Shown: positions 16,356 through 24,984, numbered from the stretch's first letter. The stretch: DNA of 41,835 bases from Dehalococcoidales bacterium (GCA_016783135.1 JADHXC010000014.1:1-41835), one strand, 5' to 3'. Notes: generated by a model not told the origin, from the sequence alone. Made by a program: numbers and translations.

Positions 16356-17915
16356 TCAATCACTGGCCGACCGACCATTGCTCGTCCCACTCAGCAGTTG
16401 GCGGAGTGTTGCCCAGAGGCTGTTGGCGCGGTCTATCTGAGGGTCAGGAGCTTCGATGTCCCCGTAGCGGGTACTGACGTACAGATTGGTGAGCTCCGTC
16501 AGTTGCCCACTGCCGTCGGGAATCAGGGGGCCCAACCGACGGTTATATTCATAGGGTGTCTCCCAGTCGCGGTGAGCGGTACCAGACCGGTGGCCCTGCC
16601 AGAGCAGGCGGCGGTAAATCTCCCGGATACCCAGTCTGCCGCCCGACGCCTCGTCCTCCGCTCCGTACCAGTAGGGAAGGGCGGTTGCTCCTCCGGTTGC
16701 CTTTCGCTTGCGCCGCAGGCGCTGCCACAGGGTGTTTAAAAACAGCAGCAGGTCTGCCTTGAAACCCTCCCAGCTCCAGAGGGACTCATTGATTTCCTCC
16801 ACGTCCCCCCTCGCCCGGGAGGCGCGGAAGCGGGATATTGCCCTGGCAAGGAAGTAGGTAACGACGATGGCGACGATAGCGAAGAGTACCCACTTGAGCA
16901 CCAGGCCAACAATTTCAGGGAGTGGCTGTCCCATGGGGACCTCGGGCTGTTCTTCCTCTCCCCCGAAGAACTCCGGTGTCTCGAATTCCGGCGTCTTCCC
17001 GCCGCGTATAAGATTGATTAGCCACATGCCGATATAGACCAGCGCCGCGGCGATGTAACCGAACGGGATGAGGATGTAGTAGAGTATCTGGCGGGCGATA
17101 TCGAAGACGGAATTAAGCAGCCGACCGAGAAAGGCCATGAACTCCGGTGAGAAGATGCCGGCGACGGCTATTCCAATGAGGACGATGCCACCGATAACAC
17201 CAAAAAGAGTAGGCAGCCAGCGGCGGTTGAATGACCGTATTGTCTCTTCCGGTGCCATCCGCTGCTGGATGGAGTGGAGGTTGGTCAGGGCCAGGGCGGA
17301 GAGGGCGAAGAAGAAGAATGCCGCCACCTGTGGAGCTATCGTGGACGCCATGTCCGACAGGGAGGCGGAACCGAGGCTCATACGCCAGACGATGATGAGG
17401 AGCACGAAAGCACCGATGCCAATCAGGAAGGTGCGGTAGATATCGCTCATGAGAAGAGGTCTCCGCCCGCGGTTGATTCCCCGCCACCAGAGGAAGGCAC
17501 TTGCCGGCAGAGCTATCATCAGGAGGTCCGGCTTGGTGAAAATGTTGAGGATTGTCCTCCCGGTATGGACAAACCACTGCGGGTCGACAAGGCTGAAACC
17601 GGCGTGGTATTCGCTGCGGATAGCGGAGTAGACCAGCGCCAGACCGAAGAGGAGTATGCCGGTCCGGATCCATGATTCGGACCAGTCCCGATTGAGCAGG
17701 TACCGGGTGGCCAGGTAGGAAGCGCCCAGCAGGAATATCACCGAGGCCAGGCTCAGTGGAGGGCGGTCTTCGGTGAAGAATTCCAGTTTTCCCGTCCAGA
17801 CGAGCCAGGGATAGAACCAGAAGACCTCCATGAGAACGATGGCCACCGGCGTGAAGACAACGGAAATCCAGTTCAGATATGGCAACCGTCGGAGAAGACG
17901 CCTTGCGATTCTCAC
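16356..17915 (-). CDS. Membrane protein with C-terminal DUF4129 domain
   Basis: 519 residues with about eight TM helices: four to five in the first 210 residues, two to three between 235 and 305, and one near 335-360. A cytoplasmic tail carries the DUF4129 signature GIREIYRRLLWQ, then ETPYEYNRRL and TRYGD. This tail ends TgpA-like proteins, but the extracytoplasmic transglutaminase domain that normally separates the helices is missing. The GTG start overlaps the stop of the DUF58 gene by 4 nt, so the two are translationally coupled. Together with MoxR and DUF58 it forms the common three-gene set thought to act in cell-envelope or protein-complex assembly; exact role unknown. Confidence 0.85.
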   Translation of the reverse strand: MRIARRLLRRLPYLNWISVVFTPVAIVLMEVFWFYPWLVWTGKLEFFTEDRPPLSLASVIFLLGASYLATRYLLNRDWSESWIRTGILLFGLALVYSAIRSEYHAGFSLVDPQWFVHTGRTILNIFTKPDLLMIALPASAFLWWRGINRGRRPLLMSDIYRTFLIGIGAFVLLIIVWRMSLGSASLSDMASTIAPQVAAFFFFALSALALTNLHSIQQRMAPEETIRSFNRRWLPTLFGVIGGIVLIGIAVAGIFSPEFMAFLGRLLNSVFDIARQILYYILIPFGYIAAALVYIGMWLINLIRGGKTPEFETPEFFGGEEEQPEVPMGQPLPEIVGLVLKWVLFAIVAIVVTYFLARAISRFRASRARGDVEEINESLWSWEGFKADLLLFLNTLWQRLRRKRKATGGATALPYWYGAEDEASGGRLGIREIYRRLLWQGHRSGTAHRDWETPYEYNRRLGPLIPDGSGQLTELTNLYVSTRYGDIEAPDPQIDRANSLWATLRQLLSGTSNGRSASD

Positions 17916-19147
17916 TGTCTCATTCCTTGCAGGGTGATTGTGTCCAGCTCACGCCAGGGGACCTCAGCCGGGACGCAGTACGCGGGCAGTCCATCCCGTC
18001 TCAACAGGGTTTGCGAGCCGCCCACCTGCACCAGCGCGACGCTGCGCCCGGCCCTCTTCATTCTGAGCAGGGTGGCCAGCAGGGCTTCGGTGGGCACAGC
18101 GGTTATCACCAGGATGGTGCTTCCCCAGGGCAGGTTCCGGCTTTCCAGAGCAACGAACCGGGCTGCGGGCACATTCTCAGCGGAGGAATGCACCTGAGCC
18201 AGCGCTTCCAGTATATGCACCAACTGCTCGGAATGCTGGCTGGGGGCTATCCTGATGCGTTCACCGGTGAACTGCCGCAACTGGTTTATGTACAAACCGA
18301 CGCGGTATCCCGACGACATGGCATGATTGGCAATGGACGCTGCGGCGATGATACCCAGTTCCTGAAGCTGGGGTACTCTTCCCCATTCGGGAGGAGGTAC
18401 GGTACGCACGTCGAGGAAGATGCCCATATCGATGCTGGTGGTGGGTTCGAAGACCCTGGTCTGAAGACGGCCGAGGCGGGCGCTGGTCTTCCAGTGGATT
18501 CGCTTCAGACTGTCACCGAACTGGTACTCCCTGACACCCCTCGTCAGGATGGGGTCCTGGAAGATGTACCTCTTTATCCGGATGTCACCCAGAGGCTGCT
18601 TCGACGGGATGCCCGGCTGTACCACTGGCAGTATCCGGGGGTATACCGTGAGACGGTCCACCTGCTTGATGTCCATCTGCTGCCGCGAAAAACCAAAGAG
18701 GTCGCCGGAGCGAATCTGTGTCGGCCCGAAGGTAAAGCAGCCCCGGTGCTCACAAAGTAGCCGGTAGCGGCGTCTAACCCGGTGGTACCACCCTAGCGAG
18801 AAGAGGATGGTGAGGTAGACACGGGACGGCCTGTGTGACCGGGAGGTGTTACCGGTGAGCAGGGTCACGTCCTGCGGTATTTCCTCATCGATTTCAAGCC
18901 AGGGTAGAGGTAGCGGCTTGCGGTTGGCGATGTCCAGTTCGAGCACCACCTCTTCACCGAAGAAGGCACGCCTGGTGCTCAGTCGGCGCTGGAACTCAAT
19001 ACGGGTGAGGCTGTAGCGTTCCCAGAGTATGGTTATGCCCCGTACCAGGAGAAGCAGCAGGGCCACCAGGAGCAGCGGTACCTGGTGCATGAGCAGACCG
19101 ATGAAGAAGAGTAGCCCGGCAATCCAGGGCCAGTAGGTGCCTCGCAT
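17912..19147 (-). CDS. DUF58 domain protein
   Basis: 411 residues. Two N-terminal TM helices (about 5-40) anchor a beta-rich region and then the DUF58 core with its hallmark RGVREYQFGDSLKRIHWKTS and RLQTRVFEP. The following part resembles a von Willebrand factor A-like fold (SIDMGIFLDVRT), the usual partner of MoxR ATPases. It starts 3 nt after moxR ends, with AGGTGAGG inside the moxR tail, and overlaps the next gene by 4 nt. It probably forms a membrane-bound complex with MoxR. Confidence 0.92.
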   Translation of the reverse strand: MRGTYWPWIAGLLFFIGLLMHQVPLLLVALLLLLVRGITILWERYSLTRIEFQRRLSTRRAFFGEEVVLELDIANRKPLPLPWLEIDEEIPQDVTLLTGNTSRSHRPSRVYLTILFSLGWYHRVRRRYRLLCEHRGCFTFGPTQIRSGDLFGFSRQQMDIKQVDRLTVYPRILPVVQPGIPSKQPLGDIRIKRYIFQDPILTRGVREYQFGDSLKRIHWKTSARLGRLQTRVFEPTTSIDMGIFLDVRTVPPPEWGRVPQLQELGIIAAASIANHAMSSGYRVGLYINQLRQFTGERIRIAPSQHSEQLVHILEALAQVHSSAENVPAARFVALESRNLPWGSTILVITAVPTEALLATLLRMKRAGRSVALVQVGGSQTLLRRDGLPAYCVPAEVPWRELDTITLQGMRQ

Positions 19148-19150
19148 GCC

Positions 19151-20143
19151 TCACCTTTCCGTGGTGCTGACTTCTTCTTCGACGGGTACCGGTACGGAGT
19201 CCAGGATTTCCCCCAGGGTCTCCTCCACGGTGCGGCCGCGCAGGTGGCTCTCCGCCAGGGGGATGACACGGTGGGTCAGTACAAAGGGGACAAGGTATTT
19301 CACATCATCGGGGACGACGAACGTCCTCCCCCGCAGCGCCGCCAGTGCCTGAGATACATGGTACAGCGCCATCATCGCCCTGGGGCTGGCCCCGAGCTGC
19401 AGCGAGGCGTGCTCCCTGGTGGCGTGTGTCAGGCGGATGATGTAGTCCTCAACGTCTGCGGTGACGTGTATCCTGCGGCATTCCGCCTGTATCCGGATAA
19501 GCTCATCGGAGGAGACGACCGGTTTCAGCTCTTCCAGCGGGTCGTCCTGGCGGAAACGGGCCAGGAGGACATGGTCGTCCTCAGACGAAGGGTAGCCGAT
19601 GCTGACCTTGAGGAGGAAGCGGTCCAGCTGGGCCTCGGGCAGAGGGAAGGTGCCTTCCTGTTCAATCGGGTTTTGCGTGGCCATCAGCATGAAGGGTCGC
19701 GGCAGGGGCTTGGTATCACCCTCGGTGGTAACCTGGAGCTCCTGCATCGCCTCGAGCATGGCGGACTGGGTCCGCGGGGTAGCCCGGTTTATCTCGTCGG
19801 CGAGGACGACCTGGGCCATAATCGGGCCGGGCCGGTACTCGAAGTCGGACGTCTTCTGGTTGAAGATATAGGTGCCGGTGACATCGGAAGGGAGCAGGTC
19901 AGGGGTGCACTGGATACGCCGGAAGGTGCAACCGAGAGACCGGGCGACCGACTTTGCCAGCATGGTCTTGCCGATGCCGGGGACGTCCTCCAGGAGAAGG
20001 TGCCCCTCGCAGAGGAGGGTGACAATGGCAAGCTCGATGACCTCGCTCTTGCCGACGATAACCTTCTCAACGCTATTCTTTACCCTGGTGCCAACTTCCT
20101 GAATATGGCGGACGGTCTCTTCCAAGATACGCTCTCCCTTCAT
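19151..20143 (-). CDS. MoxR family AAA ATPase
   Basis: 330 residues from the ATG at 20141-20143. The open frame reaches a GTG at 20161, but a -10 box at 20167-20172 places the transcription start near 20160, so the ATG is preferred although GGAAAG is only 4 nt away. AAA_3 features: Walker A LLEDVPGIGKTMLAKS, Walker B VLADEINRATPRTQSAML, MATQNPIEQEGTFPLPEAQLDRF and the C-terminal lid GASPRAMMALYHVSQALA. MoxR proteins remodel or activate partner complexes, typically together with DUF58/VWA proteins, here encoded directly downstream. Confidence 0.95.
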   Translation of the reverse strand: MKGERILEETVRHIQEVGTRVKNSVEKVIVGKSEVIELAIVTLLCEGHLLLEDVPGIGKTMLAKSVARSLGCTFRRIQCTPDLLPSDVTGTYIFNQKTSDFEYRPGPIMAQVVLADEINRATPRTQSAMLEAMQELQVTTEGDTKPLPRPFMLMATQNPIEQEGTFPLPEAQLDRFLLKVSIGYPSSEDDHVLLARFRQDDPLEELKPVVSSDELIRIQAECRRIHVTADVEDYIIRLTHATREHASLQLGASPRAMMALYHVSQALAALRGRTFVVPDDVKYLVPFVLTHRVIPLAESHLRGRTVEETLGEILDSVPVPVEEEVSTTER

Positions 20144-20166
20144 GCTTTCCGGCAGGTACACGGGAC

Positions 20167-20172
20167 ATTATA
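20167..20172 (-). promoter_or_regulatory. -10 box for the moxR operon
   Basis: Perfect TATAAT on the minus strand, 24 nt upstream of the chosen moxR ATG. No good -35 hexamer at 16-18 nt, so it may need an activator. Confidence 0.45.
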
Positions 20173-20409
20173 CAGAGTCGGGCAGGTAAATGCTACGTGG
20201 GGGCGACAGTGAACCCGGAGGCGACGAAAAACGACCGAAAAACCGTGATAACGAGAAACAAATCGAGGCTAGACAGGCGTGGGATTTGTTTCAAGCGTTA
20301 TGTAAATCCGACAGACGGAACTGCGGGGGTGGGCAGCGCGCGGGCATTGACCGCGACACCTCACTTTGTTGTGTCATCCTTCTGTCTGAATGAGAGTATG
20401 TGGGATAGT
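20173..20409. other. Intergenic sequence without visible genes
   Basis: Together with the flanking promoter and terminator this makes a 333-bp gap between moxR and the iron-sulfur flavoprotein gene. Short rightward open frames (20190-20436) have no ribosome sites and unusual composition. I see no gene. Confidence 0.6.
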
Positions 20410-20449
20410 CAGAACAAGAAAGGGGTGGCCCGCTAGCGAGCCACCCCTT
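20410..20449 (-). terminator. Rho-independent terminator of the molybdoenzyme operon
   Basis: Perfect 10-bp stem AAGGGGTGGC (20420-20429) with GCCACCCCTT (20440-20449), 10-nt loop. Read leftwards it is followed by TTTCTTGTTCT. It lies 28 bp after the flavoprotein stop and separates this operon from moxR. Confidence 0.85.
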
Positions 20450-20476
20450 CAGACTGCTTCTGATATACGCCCCGGT

Positions 20477-22498
20477 CTACTTCCCGACGCTACGTATCTT
20501 CGGTCTGGTGACTACGGACGGCTGTACTACCGGAGAGTAAGTGAAGGCATAGGCCTCGGTGACGTCACCGTATTTCTTCCTGAGTTCTTCGAGCGTGCCG
20601 GCGTCCAGGGCGTGAGGCGGACAGGCATCCATGCAGATGGGCTTCTTGCCTTCCGCCCACCGCTCAATGCAGAGGTCGCACTTCTGCATCCGGGCCTTTT
20701 CTTCGTCGGCAAACTGGGGTGAACCGTAGGGGCAGGCATCCTTACAGAGGTGTCCGGCGCAGTTGAGGCACCTTTCCGCCTCTCTGATTGCCGCCTCCTC
20801 ATTGAGACCGAGGGCGACCTCACTGAAGTTGGCGACACGCTGGTCAACCGGCAGCAGGGGCATGACCTCACGGGCCTGCTTCTCTTTGTCCGGAGGAATA
20901 TCCACCTTGATATCGCCGACGTTGACTAGCTCCTCCGGCAGCACACGGAGGACGTCTCCCTGGAGATAGCGGTTGATATAGAAGGCGGCCCTCTGCCCGC
21001 TGGCGATGGCGTCGACTGCGCTGGTTGGCCCGTTCACGGCATCACCGGCGGAGAAGATTCCCCGGCGTCCGGTCATTAAAGTCTCGGAATCGGCGGCAAT
21101 TGTGCCCATCGGGCTGGTCTCGATACCACCGTCACCGGCCAGGCCGGTAAGCTCGGGGGTCTGCCCGATGGCGAAGATGACGGTATCGGCAGCAAAGGTC
21201 TGCTCGCTGCCCTTGACCGTCTGAAATGTGGGGCGTCCGTTCTCGTCGAACACAAGGCCTTCAATCCCGTGGCACTCCGCTCCGGAGACCCTGCCGCCGT
21301 CACTGAGGATGCGCACCACGTTCAGCGAGGGATGGAGCTGTATACCTTCCTGCTCAGCCTGCTCCTGTTCGCTGGATTCGGCAGGCATATCCTCCGCGCA
21401 CTCCAGGCAGGTGACATGTACCTCGGTGGCCCCGAGGCGTATGGCAGACCGGGCGCAGTCGATGGCGACATTGCCGCCGCCTACTACCAGTACCTTCGGT
21501 CCTACCTTGAGGGCTTTCCCGGCATTGACGTCCTTCATGAAGGACGTCCCCACGAGGACATCATCGAGGTCGGCGCCGGGGATATCCAGCTTCTGACCCT
21601 TGTGTGCCCCCAGGGCGAGCATCACCGCACCGTAGCCCTGGCCGAGCAGGTCATCGAGTCCTTTACCCAGGTCTACCGGCGTGCCGGTCCTGATTTCCAC
21701 ACCGAGCGCTTCGATGTAGTCGATATCTCTCTTGAGCATTTCGCGGGGCAGGCGGTGCTCCGGTATCCCCACGGCCAGCATTCCTCCTGCCACCGGCAGG
21801 GATTCGAAGACGGTCACGCCGTATCCCATCCTGATGAGGTCATAGGCGGCGGCAAGACCGGCCGGTCCGGAGCCAACGATGCCGACCCTGTCCGGCTGCG
21901 TCTGCGGCAGGGCCTGCGGTAGCTCCTGGGGGACGTTGTCGGTGACGAAGCGTTTCAGGGCTTCGATGGCGACCGGTTCATCCAGGTCCTTGCGACGGCA
22001 TTCGGTCTCGCACGGGTTGAGGCATATCCGACCGCACACCGAAGGCAGCGGCATATTACGCAGGACAACGTCCAGCGCCTCTTTGAACTTGCCCTTAGCG
22101 ATGAGGGCGATATACGCCGGAATACGGATATGGGCGGGACACGCAATATGGCAAGGGGCTTCCTGCTCCCCGTAGAGTCCGTTGCCGTTCGTGGATGTGA
22201 TGATACCGCAGGTCTTCTCTTCGCGGCACTTGTCCCGGTCGATAACGACTATTCCATCTTCGTCTCTCTTTGTGACTGCTTCATTGGGGCAGACAAAGGC
22301 ACAGACCGGTTCGCTACAGTGGTAGCACGGTGTGGCCATGTGGCTGACGAAGACATCGGGGAACTTGCCCTCCTCCTGGTAGAGCAGCCTCATCCACCTG
22401 GCGGGACCGGCGGGGATATCGTGCCAGTCCTTGCAGGCGATGGAGCAGGCAAAACATCCAGTACATCGGTTCTGGTCAAAATAAAATCCCAGTTGCAT
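20477..22498 (-). CDS. Iron-sulfur flavoprotein: GltD-like domain inserted in a DmsB-like ferredoxin
   Basis: 673 residues from the second ATG (22496-22498), which sits 8 nt after AAGGAG; a first ATG at 22504 is only 2 nt away. Residues about 1-100 are DmsB-like (RCTGCFACSIACKDWHD, then CYHCSEPVCAFVCP). Residues about 113-575 are a complete GltD-type NAD(P)H:ferredoxin oxidoreductase: CHIACPAHIRIPAYI and CGRICLNPCETECRRKDLDE for two clusters, GSGPAGLAAA for FAD, VVGGGNVAIDCARSAIRLGA for NAD(P), and IFSAGDAVNGP. DmsB-like sequence then resumes (CLNCAGHLCKDACPYGSPQF, MQKCDLCIERWAEGKKP) and ends LEELRKKYGD as in DmsB. It likely carries electrons between NAD(P)H and the molybdenum subunit encoded 6 nt upstream. 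No Tat signal or membrane anchor, so soluble and cytoplasmic. Confidence 0.92.
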   Translation of the reverse strand: MQLGFYFDQNRCTGCFACSIACKDWHDIPAGPARWMRLLYQEEGKFPDVFVSHMATPCYHCSEPVCAFVCPNEAVTKRDEDGIVVIDRDKCREEKTCGIITSTNGNGLYGEQEAPCHIACPAHIRIPAYIALIAKGKFKEALDVVLRNMPLPSVCGRICLNPCETECRRKDLDEPVAIEALKRFVTDNVPQELPQALPQTQPDRVGIVGSGPAGLAAAYDLIRMGYGVTVFESLPVAGGMLAVGIPEHRLPREMLKRDIDYIEALGVEIRTGTPVDLGKGLDDLLGQGYGAVMLALGAHKGQKLDIPGADLDDVLVGTSFMKDVNAGKALKVGPKVLVVGGGNVAIDCARSAIRLGATEVHVTCLECAEDMPAESSEQEQAEQEGIQLHPSLNVVRILSDGGRVSGAECHGIEGLVFDENGRPTFQTVKGSEQTFAADTVIFAIGQTPELTGLAGDGGIETSPMGTIAADSETLMTGRRGIFSAGDAVNGPTSAVDAIASGQRAAFYINRYLQGDVLRVLPEELVNVGDIKVDIPPDKEKQAREVMPLLPVDQRVANFSEVALGLNEEAAIREAERCLNCAGHLCKDACPYGSPQFADEEKARMQKCDLCIERWAEGKKPICMDACPPHALDAGTLEELRKKYGDVTEAYAFTYSPVVQPSVVTRPKIRSVGK

Positions 22499-22510
22499 CG
22501 TCATGTCTCC

Positions 22511-24727
22511 TTAGGCCTTGTTAACTTCGACAAGTGCCGTCTTCAGTATGGCCGCGCCACCCGGTGAATAAACATCATCGGTAACAGTATTTGTACAACC
22601 GCCGCGGTCAATTCCCTCATCGTCAGGGTTGAACCAGGCGCCCTCGTATATGGAAATTACGCCGGGGATAATACGCCGGGTAACCCAGGCCTTGATAGCC
22701 AGCTTACCGCGGTCATTGAATACGTAGACCTCGTCACCGTCCCGGATACCCCGGGGTTCGGCGTCGACGGGATTAATCCACATCACGTGGGGGTCTACCT
22801 CGACCAGCCAGTCCACGTTCTGGAGCGTGGAGTGGACCCTCACCCGCGGATGCGGCGTGAGAAGCTGGAGCGGGTACTTTGCCGCCAGCGGGCTGTACCT
22901 GTCTTCCCGCCCGTCTGCGATATACTTCGGAACGGGGGGAGTGTGCGGGTCGTCAAGGTCCGCCAGTCGCTGCGAGAATACCTCAATCTTACCCGAGGGC
23001 GTACTGAAGGGATTGTTTTCAGGGTCTTCAATCTGGGCCTTGAAAGCAATATACGGTTCATCAATCTTAACTCGGTGGATGGCTTCCTTCTTGAATTTGT
23101 CATAGTCAGTGATGTGCTGCTGGTACTCCGGGTTCGTAGCGATGAATGTACGCAGCCATTCGTCTTCAGTCTTGTCGTCGAAGTCCTCAAAGCCCAGCTT
23201 CTCGGCGAGCAGGTTCCCGATTTCCCAGTCTGTTTTGCACTCGCCCAGTGGTTCGATAGCCTTGTTCGCGTATGTAAAATAGGGTCCGGAAGGCCACGGT
23301 CTGGTGAGGTCGTTCTTCTCGGCGAAGCTCTGTACCGGCAGGACTATATCCGCATATCTGGCCGTCGGAGTCAGGAAGATATCCTGGACGACGAGAAACT
23401 CCAGACCCTTCAGCGCCCTGACACCCTTGTTGGCGTTGCCGCGCTGGTTCAGCGGATTACCACCGGCAAACCAGGCCGCCTTGATATCGGCGGGGTAGCC
23501 GCCGGCCGTACCCTCGAGGAAGCCGTCCCAGATTTTATTAACATGGATGCGGCGCACCAGGCGGAGGTTGATATCCAGTGTCCCGCGGATGGATGGGCCG
23601 CCGGCCTCGGTGGGGTTTCTCATGCCGGGGACTCCGGCAGAACGGAACATATGCCCGTAGGGGATGCCCATCAGGCCGCCGCAGGCGCTCCCACCCGGCT
23701 TCCCGATGTTACCCGTCATCGCCGTCAGGGTTATGGCGCAACGGTTGTACTGCTCTCCGTAGGCGGCCCGCGCCGGGCCCTGGCAGTCCATGAGACAGGC
23801 CGGCTTGGTGGTGGCGTACTGTCGTGCCAGGTCAACGATGCGCTGTGCGGGCACACCACATATCGCTTCTGCCCAGGCCGGTGTCTTCTCGACACCGTCC
23901 TCTATACCGAGGACATACTCTTTGTATTCATCGAATCCGACGGTGTATTTATCGAGGAAAGCCTGGTCTTGCAGGTTTTCTTTAATAATGACATTGGCCA
24001 TAGCTGTCATCATGGCGGCGTCAGTGCCGGGGATTATGGGAATCCATTCCGCGGCCAGGGTAGCTGCGGAATCATGGTACCGTGGGTCGATTGAGATGAT
24101 GGGAATGCCGGCCTCCCTTGCCTTGGTGAGGTTGTAGATAGTATCCGTACCGGAGACCATCCTTACCGGGTCCCATCCCCACAGTATGATGAGCCTGGCG
24201 TTTAGCAGGTCTTCGCGACTGTGACCAACCATAACGTCGCCGTAGGATGACATTACTGCCCACACGGCACCTTCTGACGAGATATTGCCGTAGCTGGAGG
24301 TAAAACCTCCGAACATGGACAGTGCTTTGCGGAGGGAGCCGGCACTGTGCAGGGCGCCCAGGTGACCGCCGCCGCCTAAGAAGAAGGCGCTGTTGCCATA
24401 GGTCTCTTTGATGCGAGTCAACTCGTGGACAATGGTATCCATGGCTTCGTCCCACGAAATCCGCTCGAACTCGCCCTTGCCCTTTTCACCAACCCTCTTC
24501 ATGGGATACAGGAGACGGTCCGGGTGGTAAATCCAGTGGCGGTAGGCCCGGCCTCGCCAGCAAGCCCTGAGCTGGTTTTCCTCATCCTCGTAGCCGTCGC
24601 CCTCGATTCTGGTTATCACGCCATCCTTGACGTGGACCCGGAGCGGGCAACGCCCGCCGCAATCGAAGGCGGAGGTACAGAGGACAATGTGCTCGCCATC
24701 GGCCAGACTGGTTTCTTGCGTGCTCAT
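22511..24727 (-). CDS. Molybdopterin oxidoreductase, DMSO-reductase family (DmsA-like)
   Basis: 738 residues from the ATG at 24725-24727, set by GGAGG 6 nt upstream and by a promoter at 24771-24799; the open frame reaching 24892 reads through that promoter and a palindromic repeat. N-terminal cluster ligands are in CTSAFDCGGRC with a later LRACWRGR, followed by HPDRLLYPMKRVGEKGKGEF, a DmsA-type start. NISSEGAVWAVMSSYGD probably holds a Ser molybdenum ligand. Further signatures are LIILWGWDPVRM, TLAAEWIPIIPGTDAAM, AMTGNIGKPGG and GNPLNQRGNANKG; the C-terminal molybdopterin domain has HSTLQNVDW and WINPVDAEPRGI. There is no Tat signal, so it works in the cytoplasm, unlike DmsA. With its flavoprotein partner it may reduce or oxidise an unknown substrate with NAD(P)H. 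Confidence 0.93.
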   Translation of the reverse strand: MSTQETSLADGEHIVLCTSAFDCGGRCPLRVHVKDGVITRIEGDGYEDEENQLRACWRGRAYRHWIYHPDRLLYPMKRVGEKGKGEFERISWDEAMDTIVHELTRIKETYGNSAFFLGGGGHLGALHSAGSLRKALSMFGGFTSSYGNISSEGAVWAVMSSYGDVMVGHSREDLLNARLIILWGWDPVRMVSGTDTIYNLTKAREAGIPIISIDPRYHDSAATLAAEWIPIIPGTDAAMMTAMANVIIKENLQDQAFLDKYTVGFDEYKEYVLGIEDGVEKTPAWAEAICGVPAQRIVDLARQYATTKPACLMDCQGPARAAYGEQYNRCAITLTAMTGNIGKPGGSACGGLMGIPYGHMFRSAGVPGMRNPTEAGGPSIRGTLDINLRLVRRIHVNKIWDGFLEGTAGGYPADIKAAWFAGGNPLNQRGNANKGVRALKGLEFLVVQDIFLTPTARYADIVLPVQSFAEKNDLTRPWPSGPYFTYANKAIEPLGECKTDWEIGNLLAEKLGFEDFDDKTEDEWLRTFIATNPEYQQHITDYDKFKKEAIHRVKIDEPYIAFKAQIEDPENNPFSTPSGKIEVFSQRLADLDDPHTPPVPKYIADGREDRYSPLAAKYPLQLLTPHPRVRVHSTLQNVDWLVEVDPHVMWINPVDAEPRGIRDGDEVYVFNDRGKLAIKAWVTRRIIPGVISIYEGAWFNPDDEGIDRGGCTNTVTDDVYSPGGAAILKTALVEVNKA

Positions 24728-24770
24728 ATCCACCTCCTTGCAGATAGGTGTAACCGGTAATTCTTTCAGT

Positions 24771-24799
24771 ATTCTAACCGTCTTCACTAACGGGGTCAA
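24771..24799 (-). promoter_or_regulatory. Sigma-70 promoter for the molybdoenzyme operon
   Basis: -35 TTGACC (24794-24799), 17-nt spacer, -10 TAGAAT (24771-24776) on the minus strand. Predicted start near 24764 gives a leader of about 36 nt and confirms the shorter molybdoenzyme start. Confidence 0.7.
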
Positions 24800-24820
24800 C
24801 ATCGCCGGGGGGGATTGAGC

Positions 24821-24878
24821 GCCACTGGGAAGTGGCGTGCCACTGGAGAAAGTGGCATGCCACTGGAGAAAGTGGCAT
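24821..24878. repeat. Three tandem palindromes between divergent promoters
   Basis: Units at 24821-24838 (18 bp), 24839-24858 and 24859-24878 (20 bp each; the last two identical). Each is GCCACT...AGTGGC, an inverted repeat with a short centre. The array starts 21 bp upstream of the molybdoenzyme -35 and ends 28 bp before the rightward promoter, as expected for a multi-site operator serving either or both genes. It could also be a replication-slippage product. Confidence 0.8.
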
Positions 24879-24906
24879 GAGTTTCTTCTCACCGCACAAC
24901 ACGGAC

Positions 24907-24935
24907 TTTAAGCCCGGCACCATATTCTGTATAAT
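24907..24935 (+). promoter_or_regulatory. Promoter for the rightward gene at 24985
   Basis: Perfect -10 TATAAT (24930-24935) with a weak -35 TTTAAG (24907-24912) at 17-nt spacing. Start near 24942, leader about 43 nt. Confidence 0.55.
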
Positions 24936-24984
24936 CAATGGGTAGGCTACGCCAGCCACTAACAGACACTGCCGGGGGTGATTG

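Noticed and set aside
19244-20212. Rightward 322-codon open frame
   Set aside because: Antisense to moxR with intact Walker motifs; no ribosome site or domain.
22787-24094. Rightward 435-codon open frame
   Set aside because: Antisense to the molybdoenzyme gene; its translation has no domain features and its length reflects low stop frequency in the shadow frame.
20477-24727. Glutamate synthase operon
   Set aside because: The GltD-like domain alone would suggest it, but no GltB is present and the partner is a molybdoenzyme with DmsA features.
24821-24878. CRISPR array or terminator cluster
   Set aside because: Units of 18-20 bp without spacers or T-runs, located between divergent promoters; operator-like array is the better reading.
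24728-24892. Longer N-terminus for the molybdoenzyme
   Set aside because: It would translate the promoter and part of the palindromic array and lacks any Tat motif; GGAGG and family alignment support the ATG at 24727.
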